Assembly (NCBI GenBank): GCA_902598015.1 | Contig: CACJZT010000001.1 | Coordinates: 1 to 64,000 of the forward strand | Source of the DNA: an uncultured Pelagibacteraceae bacterium | GTDB lineage: Bacteria; Pseudomonadota; Alphaproteobacteria; Pelagibacterales; Pelagibacteraceae | Direction: 5' to 3' | DNA length: 64,000 nt | Shown here: piece by piece, positions 1 through 8,048 of the stretch | Position numbering within the stretch: the first letter of the stretch is position 1 | Layout: the number at the start of each line of letters is the position of its first letter | Position numbers and translations under genes: made by a program | Notes under the pieces: generated by a model | Told to the model about the DNA's origin: nothing | What the model saw: the letters and a program-made list of their open reading frames with translations, nothing else | Databases searched by the model: none

Positions 1-240
1 ACCCAAGCTATCTGTTCCAAACCAATGTTCGGCTGAAGGTGCAAGTAACATGGTATTTGGGCTAATAGCTTTATAATCGTATGGTGCAATGTAAGGGCTT
101 ATTAATGCTAAGATTACATGAAATAAAACAATTGTAAGTCCAATTAATCCAGAAGGCTTGGAGGCCATAGTTTTTAAAATCTCAAAAGCCTTTTCTAGCT
201 TATTTTTTTGTTTATCTTCTGTAATTAAATTACTCTCCAT
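1..240 (-). CDS. Peptide-type ABC permease, DppC-like (partial)
   Basis: This is the N-terminal part of a DppC/OppC-type inner-membrane permease. The gene runs off the left edge, so about 80 residues are visible. The ATG at 240 opens a short charged cytoplasmic stretch, then one hydrophobic segment (SGLIGLTIVLFHVILALIS), then the motif HWFGTDSLG near residues 72-80. That motif is characteristic of DppC-type permeases just before the transport domain. It starts 1 bp after the stop of the DppB-like gene and is clearly in the same operon. The pair would form the translocation channel for the binding protein at 1284-2771. The substrate class (oligopeptide, or another small molecule handled by this family) cannot be told from this fragment. 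Confidence 0.85.
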   Translation of the reverse strand, partial: MESNLITEDKQKNKLEKAFEILKTMASKPSGLIGLTIVLFHVILALISPYIAPYDYKAISPNTMLLAPSAEHWFGTDSLG

Positions 241-241
241 T

Positions 242-1198
242 TTATTTTCTTATTTGTAAACTTTTTAATCTTGGATTAAGCATGAGTGTCATTAAATCTG
301 CTATTAAATTTATTCCCACATAGATTGATGCCAATATTATTGCTAATGCTTGAACAACAGGTAAATCTCTATTTGATATAGACTCAATTACCAGTCTGCC
401 TAAACCTGGATAATTAAAAACAACTTCTGTAACAACAACACCACCTAGTAACCAAGCAATTGTTAACGCCACTACATTAATTGCTGGTAATAATGCATTT
501 GGTAGCACATGTCTAAATACCATTTTCCAATATGGAACACCTTTTAAAATTGCCATTTGCACATAATCACTAGCCATTACTTGAATTACACTTGAACGTA
601 CCATTCTTGCCATGTGTGCGGTCATAATCATTGAAATCGCAACAACAGGTAAAATTATATTTGAGAGTAATTCATAAAAAGTTGCATCCGATGGTATAAT
701 CACAATGCCTGGTAGCCAACCAAGCCAAATTGCAACAATTAAAATAAGCAAAGTAGCACTAATAAACTCAGGAATAGTCATTGAAAAAATTGTGATAGTT
801 GAGATCATAATATCTGGAAGCTTATCTCTCCAAAGAGCAGTTATTATTCCTAATACGATTGCTAAAGGAATTCCTATAAGTATTGAAACAGAGGCTAAAA
901 CTAAAGAGTTTTTAACTCTTGGACCTAGTACTTCATTAATTGGCATTTCTCCACTTAAAGAGTAGCCAAAATCACCTCTTATAACATTTGATGCCCAGTC
1001 TAAGTATCTTTCATAAGCAGGAACATCTAGACCAAGTCTTTTTATACAAGCATCAAGAGCCGCTCCATAAGCTTCTCTTTCTAAATATGTTGTGCATGCA
1101 TCTCCAGGCAAAACTTCAACACCTACAAATGTAATTAATGAAACTATAAATAAAGTGATAAGCCCTAGTCCAATTCTTTTTAAAATTAATAAAAGCAT
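242..1198 (-). CDS. Peptide-type ABC permease, DppB-like
   Basis: A 318-residue inner-membrane permease of the DppB/OppB family, full length for the family. The N-terminal membrane segment with FIVSLITFVGVEVLPGD and the following periplasmic loop ending in GDFGYSLSGEMPINE are typical of DppB. The C-terminal half carries the BPD transport domain with the coupling loop ILKGVPYWKMVFRHVLPNAL and the closing GLGRLVIESISNRDLPVVQ block. It lies 85 bp downstream of the binding-protein gene, with a hairpin terminator between, and 1 bp before the DppC-like gene. It should act as half of a heterodimeric channel; the ATPase genes must lie outside the window. The family is certain, the substrate is not. 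Confidence 0.93.
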   Translation of the reverse strand: MLLLILKRIGLGLITLFIVSLITFVGVEVLPGDACTTYLEREAYGAALDACIKRLGLDVPAYERYLDWASNVIRGDFGYSLSGEMPINEVLGPRVKNSLVLASVSILIGIPLAIVLGIITALWRDKLPDIMISTITIFSMTIPEFISATLLILIVAIWLGWLPGIVIIPSDATFYELLSNIILPVVAISMIMTAHMARMVRSSVIQVMASDYVQMAILKGVPYWKMVFRHVLPNALLPAINVVALTIAWLLGGVVVTEVVFNYPGLGRLVIESISNRDLPVVQALAIILASIYVGINLIADLMTLMLNPRLKSLQIRK

Positions 1199-1245
1199 AA
1201 GATTAACTAGAACTTTTTAACAAAAATAAATTAAATAGAAATAAA

Positions 1246-1273
1246 ATAAAGGCCGCTTATATGCGGCCTTTAT
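1246..1273 (-). terminator. Hairpin terminator between binding-protein and permease genes
   Basis: The arms ATAAAGGCCGC and GCGGCCTTTAT flank a short loop, and the minus-strand transcript continues into a T-rich stretch. It sits 11 bp after the stop of the binding-protein gene and before the permease gene of the same operon. This fits a partial terminator, or a 3' stabilising hairpin, that keeps the binding protein more abundant than the channel. Confidence 0.85.
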
Positions 1274-1283
1274 CTAAATACTT

Positions 1284-2771
1284 TTAGTCAACTTTAACTT
1301 TATGCCACTGTATAGAAAAGTGATCTACAGCATCAAGGTTCTTAACTTTTGATGAAGTAACTACAAGTCTAGATACGTGGTATGGGATCATTGTTCCACT
1401 TTGTTCCCATAAAGTCATTTGAGCATTTTGATATGCTTTCTTTCTTTTATTAAAATCTAACTCACTTCTAGCATCTGCTAAATTTTTATCAAAGTCAGCA
1501 TTTTTGAAATAAGACTCATTCCATTTTGCTCCACTATGATAAGCTTCATGCAAGATTGTGTCTGCTGGTCTTTGGTTCCAACGTGTCATTGAAACTGGTT
1601 TTTTCATCCATACCTCATTCCAATAACCTTTAGAAGGTACCATTTCAATGTTAACTTTAATTCCAGCTTTTGCAACTTGCTGCTGAACGACTTCTGCAAT
1701 TGTAGGCCAAGTTGGTTCTAAAGTTGCTGGGTAAACAGTCAATTCAATTCCATTTGGATATCCTGCTTCTCTTAATAAATTTTTTGCTTTACTAATATTT
1801 TGAGGACAATCCATTTGTAAACGATATTGATCAGATGGCATTACAGGTGTATCACAAGACACAGTTGCTGCACCACCCATAACTAGATCTACTAGTTCTT
1901 GTCTATCAACTGCTAACCTAAAAGCTTTTCTCACTTTAGGATTATCAAATGGAGCAGTATCAGTTCTCATAACTACACCTCTCCAATTTCCAGTAGGAAT
2001 TACAGTTGTTTTAAATTTAGAATTACTGTCAAATATCTTTTTTTGATTGAAAGGAACATATCTATTCATATCAATTTGACCCGTTAAAAGAGCTTGAATT
2101 CTTGCTTGGGCATCTGGTATCGCAATGACATGAACTTCTGCAACTCCTGGTGCACCTTCCCAATAATCTGGGTTAGCTTTTAGAATTGTAGTTCCTTCTG
2201 GATCAAATTTATCAACCATGAATGGTCCAGTACCAACTCCAGTTTGACCTATAGTATCTCCTGATCCTTCAGGTATCATTCTTAATCTGTAGTCGGTTAA
2301 CAATAATGGAAAGTCAGCAAATGAAGTTGATAACTTCATTTTAACAGTGTGCTGATCAACTACCTCAATATCTTCAACTACATTTAAACTTTTTCTTACC
2401 GGAGATCCAATATCAGGATCTTTAGCTCTCATTAGAGAATATTTTACATCTGGAGCATCAAATGCCGATCCATCATGGAAATATATTCCTTTTCTTAAAT
2501 TAAATGTCCATTCAGTTGCATCAGAATTAGCACTCCAATCTGTTGATAATGAAGGTGATGGAACACCGTTCATATCAGGTCTTACTAATCTATTTTGTGT
2601 TTTGATGACAACTTGAAACAAACGCCCCTTTGTTATGGCATCTAAGTTAGTATCTTTTCCAAATCCAAGATCATGTGATACTTTAAATACTCCACTTGAT
2701 GCATTGGCAATAGAAAAAGATAATATCAGAGACATAAAAGTCACTGAAAAAACTTTAAGTATGTATTTCAT
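1284..2771 (-). CDS. Extracellular solute-binding protein, family 5 (DppA/OppA-like)
   Basis: A 495-residue periplasmic binding protein of the peptide/nickel family 5. Residues 1-24 form a signal peptide ending in SIANA. The mature part has the family blocks RGIYFHDGSAFDAPDVKYS near 95-113 and the later VRKAFRLAVDRQELVDLVMGG stretch with DTAPFDNPK just before it. The start ATG at 2771 has a good ribosome site (GAGGGA) about 6 nt upstream. It is the first gene of the minus-strand operon, followed by a hairpin and the two permeases. Family 5 proteins bind di- and oligopeptides, but also glutathione, nickel or opines, so the ligand is not settled. The divergent spacer upstream carries a repeated 9-mer. 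Confidence 0.93.
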   Translation of the reverse strand: MKYILKVFSVTFMSLILSFSIANASSGVFKVSHDLGFGKDTNLDAITKGRLFQVVIKTQNRLVRPDMNGVPSPSLSTDWSANSDATEWTFNLRKGIYFHDGSAFDAPDVKYSLMRAKDPDIGSPVRKSLNVVEDIEVVDQHTVKMKLSTSFADFPLLLTDYRLRMIPEGSGDTIGQTGVGTGPFMVDKFDPEGTTILKANPDYWEGAPGVAEVHVIAIPDAQARIQALLTGQIDMNRYVPFNQKKIFDSNSKFKTTVIPTGNWRGVVMRTDTAPFDNPKVRKAFRLAVDRQELVDLVMGGAATVSCDTPVMPSDQYRLQMDCPQNISKAKNLLREAGYPNGIELTVYPATLEPTWPTIAEVVQQQVAKAGIKVNIEMVPSKGYWNEVWMKKPVSMTRWNQRPADTILHEAYHSGAKWNESYFKNADFDKNLADARSELDFNKRKKAYQNAQMTLWEQSGTMIPYHVSRLVVTSSKVKNLDAVDHFSIQWHKVKVD

Positions 2772-2810
2772 AAGTTCCCTCTTTTTCTTTAGTTGTTTAA
2801 ATAATCAAAA

Positions 2811-2838
2811 AGATAACAATTCCAGAACTAGATAACAA
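2811..2838 (+). promoter_or_regulatory. Direct repeat of AGATAACAA in divergent spacer
   Basis: The 9-mer AGATAACAA occurs at 2811-2819 and 2830-2838, 19 bp start to start, or about two helical turns. It lies 40-67 bp upstream of the binding-protein start and about 75 bp upstream of the broken DmdA-like gene. The same 9-mer is part of the inverted repeat before proV at 32371-32393. This is consistent with a regulator binding site, but no regulator is identified. Confidence 0.4.
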
Positions 2839-2912
2839 CATGCAAAATGTAGTGATTCATCTACTAATTGAATAGATATTTTAATTAATATACACTTTTT
2901 CTAAATTTATAA

Positions 2913-4140
2913 ATGCAAAACGAATTAAACAAAGTCAGATTTTCAGTAAAACCTTTAAAATCCAATGATAATAAAGTTGTTGAACTTGCAAGAACTGTAG
3001 GAATACATCCTCTAGCATATCAAGAACTTCCCTACGATCCTGAATATTCATTTTATGCAGGAAGATTAAATCCAGAAGTACTTTCACACGCTACTGCTGA
3101 TGAAATGTATTGGAAAGTAAGACAAGAAGTAATATTTCGTCATACTGGTGAACATCCGTATGAAATATCTGGTCCTGATGCAGAAAAACTTTTACAAAAA
3201 ATATTCACTAGAGACATTTCAAAAGTAAAAGTAGGAAGATGCTCATATCAATTTGCTTGTTACAATGATGGAGGTATGCTGACAGATGGAGTTTTACTAA
3301 GACTTGAAGAAAATAAATTTTGGTTTGTTCAAGCTGATGGAGATCTTTTTTCATGGTACAAAGCTCACACTGATAATCTTAATGTAAAAATTACTGACCC
3401 AGATGTTTGGGTTAGTCAAATTCAGGGGCCAAAATCTATGGATCTTTTAAAAGTTTTAAGTAAAGAAACTTTTCCTGAGAATTGGAAATATTTTGATTGG
3501 AAAGAAATAACTATACTAAATGAAAAGATAATCATAAGTAGATCGGGTTTTAGTAATGAACTTGGTTGGGAAATTTATTTTAGAAAAAAATAATAATACT
3601 GAAAAAGTTGGAGATTACATACTTGAAGAAGGAAAAAAAATGGGAATGATACTTACAGGGACCCCTGGTTTCAGATGTAAAAGAATAGAATCTGGATTAT
3701 TATCAGCTGGGCAAGACTTTAACCATGAAACAAATCCATATGATGTCGGGTTAGGTAAGTATGTCGATTTAAAAAAAAAAATTATTTTATTGGAAAATCA
3801 GCATTGATGACTGCTGATAAAGAAAAAAAGATGTTGGGGAATACGAGTAGAAAATGGAACAGGTTTAAAAGGAACTTACATAAAATTTAATAATGAAATA
3901 ATTGGAAAAATTACATCAAGCACTTGGTCACCTTTTCAAAAATGTGGTGTTGGAATAGTTTTAATGAATTCTACAAAACATAAACCAGGATTAATAGTGG
4001 ATGTTAGTTGCAATGATAATAAAATTCATAAAGGTGAGATATGCACCTTGCCAATGTATGACTTTAAAAATGAAATTGTAAGAGGTTTAAAAATTGATAT
4101 TCCAACAGGTCCTTCTCCGTGGTCAGGAATAAAAAAATAA
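2913..4140 (+). pseudogene. DmdA/GcvT-family methyltransferase, broken by poly-A frame changes
   Basis: The reading starts at ATG 2913 and encodes a GcvT-fold, folate-binding aminomethyltransferase related to DmdA. Blocks such as EISGPDAEKLLQKIFTRD, WVSQIQGPKSMDLL and RIESGLLSAGQDF match the intact paralogue at 8049-9212. The frame is interrupted three times, each time at an A-run: one extra base in the A7 run at 3584-3590 (stop TAA at 3591), one missing in the A11 run at 3771-3781, and one extra in the A7 run at 3823-3829. With these corrected, the protein continues as DLKKKNYFIGKSAL, then CWGIRVENGTGLKG, and ends at TAA 4138-4140, about 410 residues in all. Options are a recent pseudogene, transcript slippage that rescues the frame, or local sequence error. 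Other coding A-runs of 10-11 in the window are intact, which speaks against general homopolymer error. Confidence 0.85.
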
Positions 4141-4814
4141 TAATAGCAATTGGTGGTGGTGGATTTACACATTCTTCTGATGAGGACTTGGATGAATATG
4201 TTATAAATCAAGTTAATAAATCAAAAATCAATATCGGTTTTTTACCTACGGCTAGCAATGATAATCAAGAAAAAACCGATCTTTTTTATAAAAGATTTAA
4301 ATCACAAAAATTTAAATTATCTCATTTTAATCTCTGTTCAAGTGTGGAAGGTTTTAATGAATGGATGTTAAACAAAGATATAATTTATGTAGGGGGTGGC
4401 AATACCTCTGAAATGATTAATATTTGGAAGAGACATGATCTTATCAAAGTATTTAAAGATGCATATGAAAAAGGAATAATTCTGAGTGGAATAAGTGCAG
4501 GTGCTGTCTGTTGGTTTGATTGGATATTATCAGATTCAGTCAATGATGAGCTAAGTCCATTAAAAGGAATAAATTTTTTAGATGGGAGCTGCAATCCGCA
4601 TTCTTCTGATAAAAATCGACTTCGACAATTTATTTCAGAAATTCAAGATGGGAATTTGCCGGATGGAATAGCTATTGATGATGGTGTAGCTGTGCTTTTT
4701 ATTGACGGAGTTCCTTCAGAGGTTTATTCTTCGAGAATTAATCATGATGCTTATTATGTGACTAGACATGATAAGATAAGTTTAAAAACATATATAAAGA
4801 AATTAAATGGATAA
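4119..4814 (+). CDS. Peptidase family S51 (peptidase E-like)
   Basis: A 231-residue protein of the S51 (dipeptidase E / cyanophycinase) fold. It shows IIAIGGGGF at the N-terminus, IIYVGGGNTSEM near residues 88-99, and the nucleophile elbow GISAGAV with Ser126. The only usable start is GTG 4119, which overlaps the end of the preceding broken gene by 22 bp. No in-frame ATG occurs until residue 83, inside the fold. Its last 8 bases overlap the FMN dehydrogenase gene, so they are co-transcribed. Members cleave N-terminal Asp-X dipeptides or act on other amide or isopeptide bonds. In this catabolic run it may hydrolyse an amide-linked substrate, but that is inference. Confidence 0.85.
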   Translation: MVRNKKIIIAIGGGGFTHSSDEDLDEYVINQVNKSKINIGFLPTASNDNQEKTDLFYKRFKSQKFKLSHFNLCSSVEGFNEWMLNKDIIYVGGGNTSEMINIWKRHDLIKVFKDAYEKGIILSGISAGAVCWFDWILSDSVNDELSPLKGINFLDGSCNPHSSDKNRLRQFISEIQDGNLPDGIAIDDGVAVLFIDGVPSEVYSSRINHDAYYVTRHDKISLKTYIKKLNG

Positions 4815-5967
4815 TATTAAAGCCAGTAATAAAATTTTTAGCATTGAAGACGCAAAAAAACTATCGAAGAAAAGATTACCAAAGCTAGTTTATGATTTTA
4901 TTGACGGTGCATCTGGAGATGAAAAGTTATCAGAAATTAATAGTTTTGCTTTAGATCAAATACGTCTTGAGCCAAGAGTTCTAAGAAATGTAGAGGAAAG
5001 AAAACTAAAAAAAAATATTCTTGGATTTAACTATGACTATCCTTTTGGTTTTGCCCCAATGGGTATGACAAATCTTTCATGGCCAGGTGCAGACTCAATG
5101 CTGGCAAAAGAGAGTGCAAGAAATAATATACCAACTTGTGTATCGATGGCTTCCACAACAACCTTAGAAAAAATGTATGAGCTTTCAGAGGGTCATTCGT
5201 GGCTTCAACTTTATATTTTTCAGGATGAAGCTTTTGTCATGGAATTGCTCGATAGAGCAGAAAAAACTGGTTATGAAGTTGCTATACTTACTGTTGATGT
5301 TCCGGTTTTATCTAGGAGAACTAGAGATGATAAAAATGGATTTTCATATCCATTTAAAATTGGACCTAAACAATTTTTTGATTTTGCAACTCATCCAGTT
5401 TGGTCAATATCTACATTACTTAATGGAATACCAAAGCCAATGAACTACGAAACTTCAAAAAGTGGAAAAGGTATTTTTAAAAGAAAAGAAAGTAGAGGAA
5501 AAACAGATTGGGAAACTTTAAAAAGAGTAAGAAATAAATGGAAAGGCAAATTAATTGTAAAAGGTGTCATGTCATCTGATGATGCAGTTAAAATTAAAGA
5601 AATGGGCGCTGATGCTATTCAAGTTTCAAATCATGGAGGTAGACAATTAGATAGTGCCTCAGCAGCAATAAATATTCTACCTTTTATTAGAGAGGCAGTA
5701 GGAAATAATTTTCCAATTATTTTTGATAGTGGAATAAGAAGTGGAAGCGATATTGTAAGATCATTAGCTTTAGGAGCAGATTTTTCAATGATTGGAAGAC
5801 CTGTAATGTATGCGATGGGTGCTGACGGAGCCAGTGGGCTAAGAAGAATTGTAGACATAATCAAAGAAGAAACTAGCACAACACTAGGTTTGGTTGGATT
5901 AAATGATATTAATGAAGTTTCTTCTGATATAATTGAACAGAAACTTTTTATGAATACAACTTACTGA
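4807..5967 (+). CDS. FMN-dependent alpha-hydroxyacid dehydrogenase (LldD/glycolate oxidase family)
   Basis: A 386-residue FMN enzyme that oxidises L-2-hydroxyacids such as lactate, glycolate or mandelate. The N-terminal SIEDAKKLSKKRLPKLVYDFIDGAS is typical. The catalytic segment is VSNHGGRQLDSA with His276 and Arg279, followed by the FMN phosphate site FDSGIRSGSDIVRSLALGAD. LQLYIF (Tyr136) and LTVDVPVLSRR are also as in the family. It overlaps the S51 peptidase by 8 bp and lies 1 bp before the ThDP enzyme. Pairing a hydroxyacid oxidase, which makes a 2-oxoacid, with a ThDP lyase, which acts on 2-oxoacids or 2-hydroxyacyl-CoAs, suggests consecutive steps. The actual substrate cannot be assigned. 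Confidence 0.92.
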   Translation: MDNIKASNKIFSIEDAKKLSKKRLPKLVYDFIDGASGDEKLSEINSFALDQIRLEPRVLRNVEERKLKKNILGFNYDYPFGFAPMGMTNLSWPGADSMLAKESARNNIPTCVSMASTTTLEKMYELSEGHSWLQLYIFQDEAFVMELLDRAEKTGYEVAILTVDVPVLSRRTRDDKNGFSYPFKIGPKQFFDFATHPVWSISTLLNGIPKPMNYETSKSGKGIFKRKESRGKTDWETLKRVRNKWKGKLIVKGVMSSDDAVKIKEMGADAIQVSNHGGRQLDSASAAINILPFIREAVGNNFPIIFDSGIRSGSDIVRSLALGADFSMIGRPVMYAMGADGASGLRRIVDIIKEETSTTLGLVGLNDINEVSSDIIEQKLFMNTTY

Positions 5968-5968
5968 T

Positions 5969-7708
5969 ATGGAAAAAAAAATAAGAGGCGGAGCATTAAT
6001 TGCAAGAGCATTAAAAGATAAAGGTATTAATAAAGTTTTTACTCTATCTGGTGGGTTTTGTAATCCTGCAATTGAAGGTTTCATGGAATGTCAAATTGAT
6101 GTAGTTAACTGTCCTCATGAACAAATAGCTGGGCACTTAGCAGATGGACACACAAGAATTACAAGAAAACCATCTGTATGTTTAGTTGGACCAGAAGGTT
6201 TTGCAAATGCAGTGCCATCTATGATGGAAGCATGGGGAGAAAGAACACCGATAATTTATATAACTGGATCAAGTAGTTTAAAAAGACAAGGCTCAGGTGG
6301 CTTTAAAGAAATTGATGATGTTTCAATAGCTGCTCCTCTTACAAAATATAGCGCAAGCATTACAGATGGAACAAGAATTAGAGAATTTGTTGACAAAGCT
6401 TACAGAATTGCAACGAATGGATATCCTGGAGCTGTTCATCTAAGTTTACCAGTGGATATAATGTTTTCTTCATTTGAAGAAAATGTTGGACTTGAAGAAA
6501 GACCATTTTCACATAAAGCAAAGCCAGTTGCTAAGGCATGGCCAGATCCAAATGCTCTATCAAAAATACTTGAGCTAGCATGTAATGCAAAAAAACCTGT
6601 CATAATTGGAGGACATGGTGTTTGGTGGTCAAACTCAGAAAAAAATTTAGAGACTGCGGGTGAAAGTTTAAATATTCCAGTTTTTAATGTACCATACCAT
6701 CAAAAACTTTTGGGGGAAGAGGCAAATGCATATATGGGTTTAGCAGATATTCACCAATATCCACCCTCAGAATTTGCATTACATAATTCAGACTTAGTTT
6801 TAATGATTGGTGCAAGGTTAGATAACCAAATGAATTTTGGTAACCCTCCTTTCATTCCAAAAACAACAACGTTAGTTTGTATTAACGGTTCCCATGAAGA
6901 AATTGAGTTTAATAGAGCGGCTGATCATAACCTTTTATGTGATCCAGGAGTATTTTTGGATACTCTATGTAATTTAAAGAAAAATAATAAATGGAATTTA
7001 GGAAATAGTTGGTTTCAAGATAATAAAAATAAAAAAAAAGATTGGGTGGATAAATCTTTAAATGAATTAAAGATTGAAGCAGATAAAGCAAAAAAAAATG
7101 GAGGAAAAATTCATCCGCTACAATTAGCGTTAGATGTTCAAGACGCAATGGATGAGAAAGATTGGCTTGTAATTGATGGAGGAAATACTCATTTCTGGTC
7201 GGAGATCGCTATAAATTTAGCAGGAGCTCAAGGAAAAAAATTGGGTGGAATTTTACATCCAGGTACATTTAGTATGCTGGGTGTTGGTGTATCATTTGCA
7301 TTATCTGCAAAAAATAATAATCCTAAATCGAATGTAATTTTAATTAGTGGAGATGGTGCCTTTTTATCTGGTGGCATGTCTATAGAAACTGCATTTTTTG
7401 AAAAGAAACCAATCGTTGTTGTTATTGACAATAATGGTGGCTTAGCATCAATTGGTCAACAACAAGAAAGACTATTTGAAAGCGGAAAAAGAGTTGCAAC
7501 AGACTTTAGAGATATACCTTTCCACAGTATATTTGAAGGTTTTGGGGGTCATGGAGAATTAGTAACGAAAAGAGAAGAATTGGGTCCAGCACTAAAAAGA
7601 GCTATTGCAAGCGGTAAAACTGCTTGTGTAAATGTAAAAGCTAAACCAGTATTAAGTCCAATTGTTGCTGCTGTGGCCAGCAAGAGAGAGAAATCTTCAA
7701 TAGAGTAA
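5969..7708 (+). CDS. ThDP-dependent enzyme (acetolactate synthase/oxalyl-CoA decarboxylase-like)
   Basis: A 579-residue three-domain thiamine-diphosphate enzyme. The Pyr domain has the catalytic glutamate in NCPHEQIAGHLADG (Glu51). A central domain follows (about 195-335). The PP domain carries the ThDP motif starting GDG at 461-463 and ending DNN at 487-489. Members include acetolactate synthase, glyoxylate carboligase, oxalyl-CoA decarboxylase, 2-hydroxyacyl-CoA lyase and sulfopyruvate-type decarboxylases. It is not an obvious IlvB: it stands in a catabolic run without a small regulatory subunit. It starts 1 bp after the FMN dehydrogenase stop and ends 1 bp before the transthyretin-like gene. 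A role in C-C cleavage or decarboxylation of the hydroxyacid dehydrogenase product is inference. Confidence 0.88.
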   Translation: MEKKIRGGALIARALKDKGINKVFTLSGGFCNPAIEGFMECQIDVVNCPHEQIAGHLADGHTRITRKPSVCLVGPEGFANAVPSMMEAWGERTPIIYITGSSSLKRQGSGGFKEIDDVSIAAPLTKYSASITDGTRIREFVDKAYRIATNGYPGAVHLSLPVDIMFSSFEENVGLEERPFSHKAKPVAKAWPDPNALSKILELACNAKKPVIIGGHGVWWSNSEKNLETAGESLNIPVFNVPYHQKLLGEEANAYMGLADIHQYPPSEFALHNSDLVLMIGARLDNQMNFGNPPFIPKTTTLVCINGSHEEIEFNRAADHNLLCDPGVFLDTLCNLKKNNKWNLGNSWFQDNKNKKKDWVDKSLNELKIEADKAKKNGGKIHPLQLALDVQDAMDEKDWLVIDGGNTHFWSEIAINLAGAQGKKLGGILHPGTFSMLGVGVSFALSAKNNNPKSNVILISGDGAFLSGGMSIETAFFEKKPIVVVIDNNGGLASIGQQQERLFESGKRVATDFRDIPFHSIFEGFGGHGELVTKREELGPALKRAIASGKTACVNVKAKPVLSPIVAAVASKREKSSIE

Positions 7709-7709
7709 A

Positions 7710-8045
7710 ATGGCAAAATTTAGCTCACATTTATTGAATGGTTCTGATGGAACTCATGCAAGTAACGTCAAAGTAAAGATTTATCAAATACAATCTTCAA
7801 AATTAAAAAAGCTTTTTTTGAATACAAAAACTGATGGAAATGGTAGGATTAATCAGCATTTTAATCTTAGCAAAAAAGATTGTAAATGCGATTATGAAAT
7901 GATTTGTGATATTAAAAGATACTTTAAAAAGAAAAAAATTGTGGGTGAAATAGTCGTAAAATTTAAAATGACTGATAATAAAAAAAATTATCACTTGCCA
8001 ATAATAATTTCTCCTAACAGCTATACAGTTTGGTGGTCAAAATAA
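7710..8045 (+). CDS. Transthyretin-like protein (HIUase family, atypical C-terminus)
   Basis: A 111-residue protein with the length and pattern of the transthyretin/5-hydroxyisourate hydrolase fold. It has FSSHLLNGSDGTHASNVKVK at the start, KTDGNGRI in the middle and YHLPIIISPNSYTVWW near the end. True HIUases end in the tetrapeptide YRGS and carry a conserved His-Arg-His set. Here the end is VWWSK, and only the His in SSH and the one in YHLP line up clearly. So it is probably a family member with changed chemistry rather than a urate-pathway enzyme. No other purine-catabolism gene is nearby. It sits 1 bp after the ThDP gene and 3 bp before the DmdA-like gene, so it belongs to that operon. 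Confidence 0.75.
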   Translation: MAKFSSHLLNGSDGTHASNVKVKIYQIQSSKLKKLFLNTKTDGNGRINQHFNLSKKDCKCDYEMICDIKRYFKKKKIVGEIVVKFKMTDNKKNYHLPIIISPNSYTVWWSK

Positions 8046-8048
8046 TAT

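Noticed and set aside
2772-2912. Possible glycine riboswitch before the GcvT-like gene
   Set aside because: No G-rich paired helices or conserved core is visible in the 141-bp spacer.
3584-3829. Programmed ribosomal frameshifting as explanation of the broken gene
   Set aside because: Three separate sites without a visible stimulatory structure make ribosomal shifting unlikely; slippage, decay or sequence error fit better.
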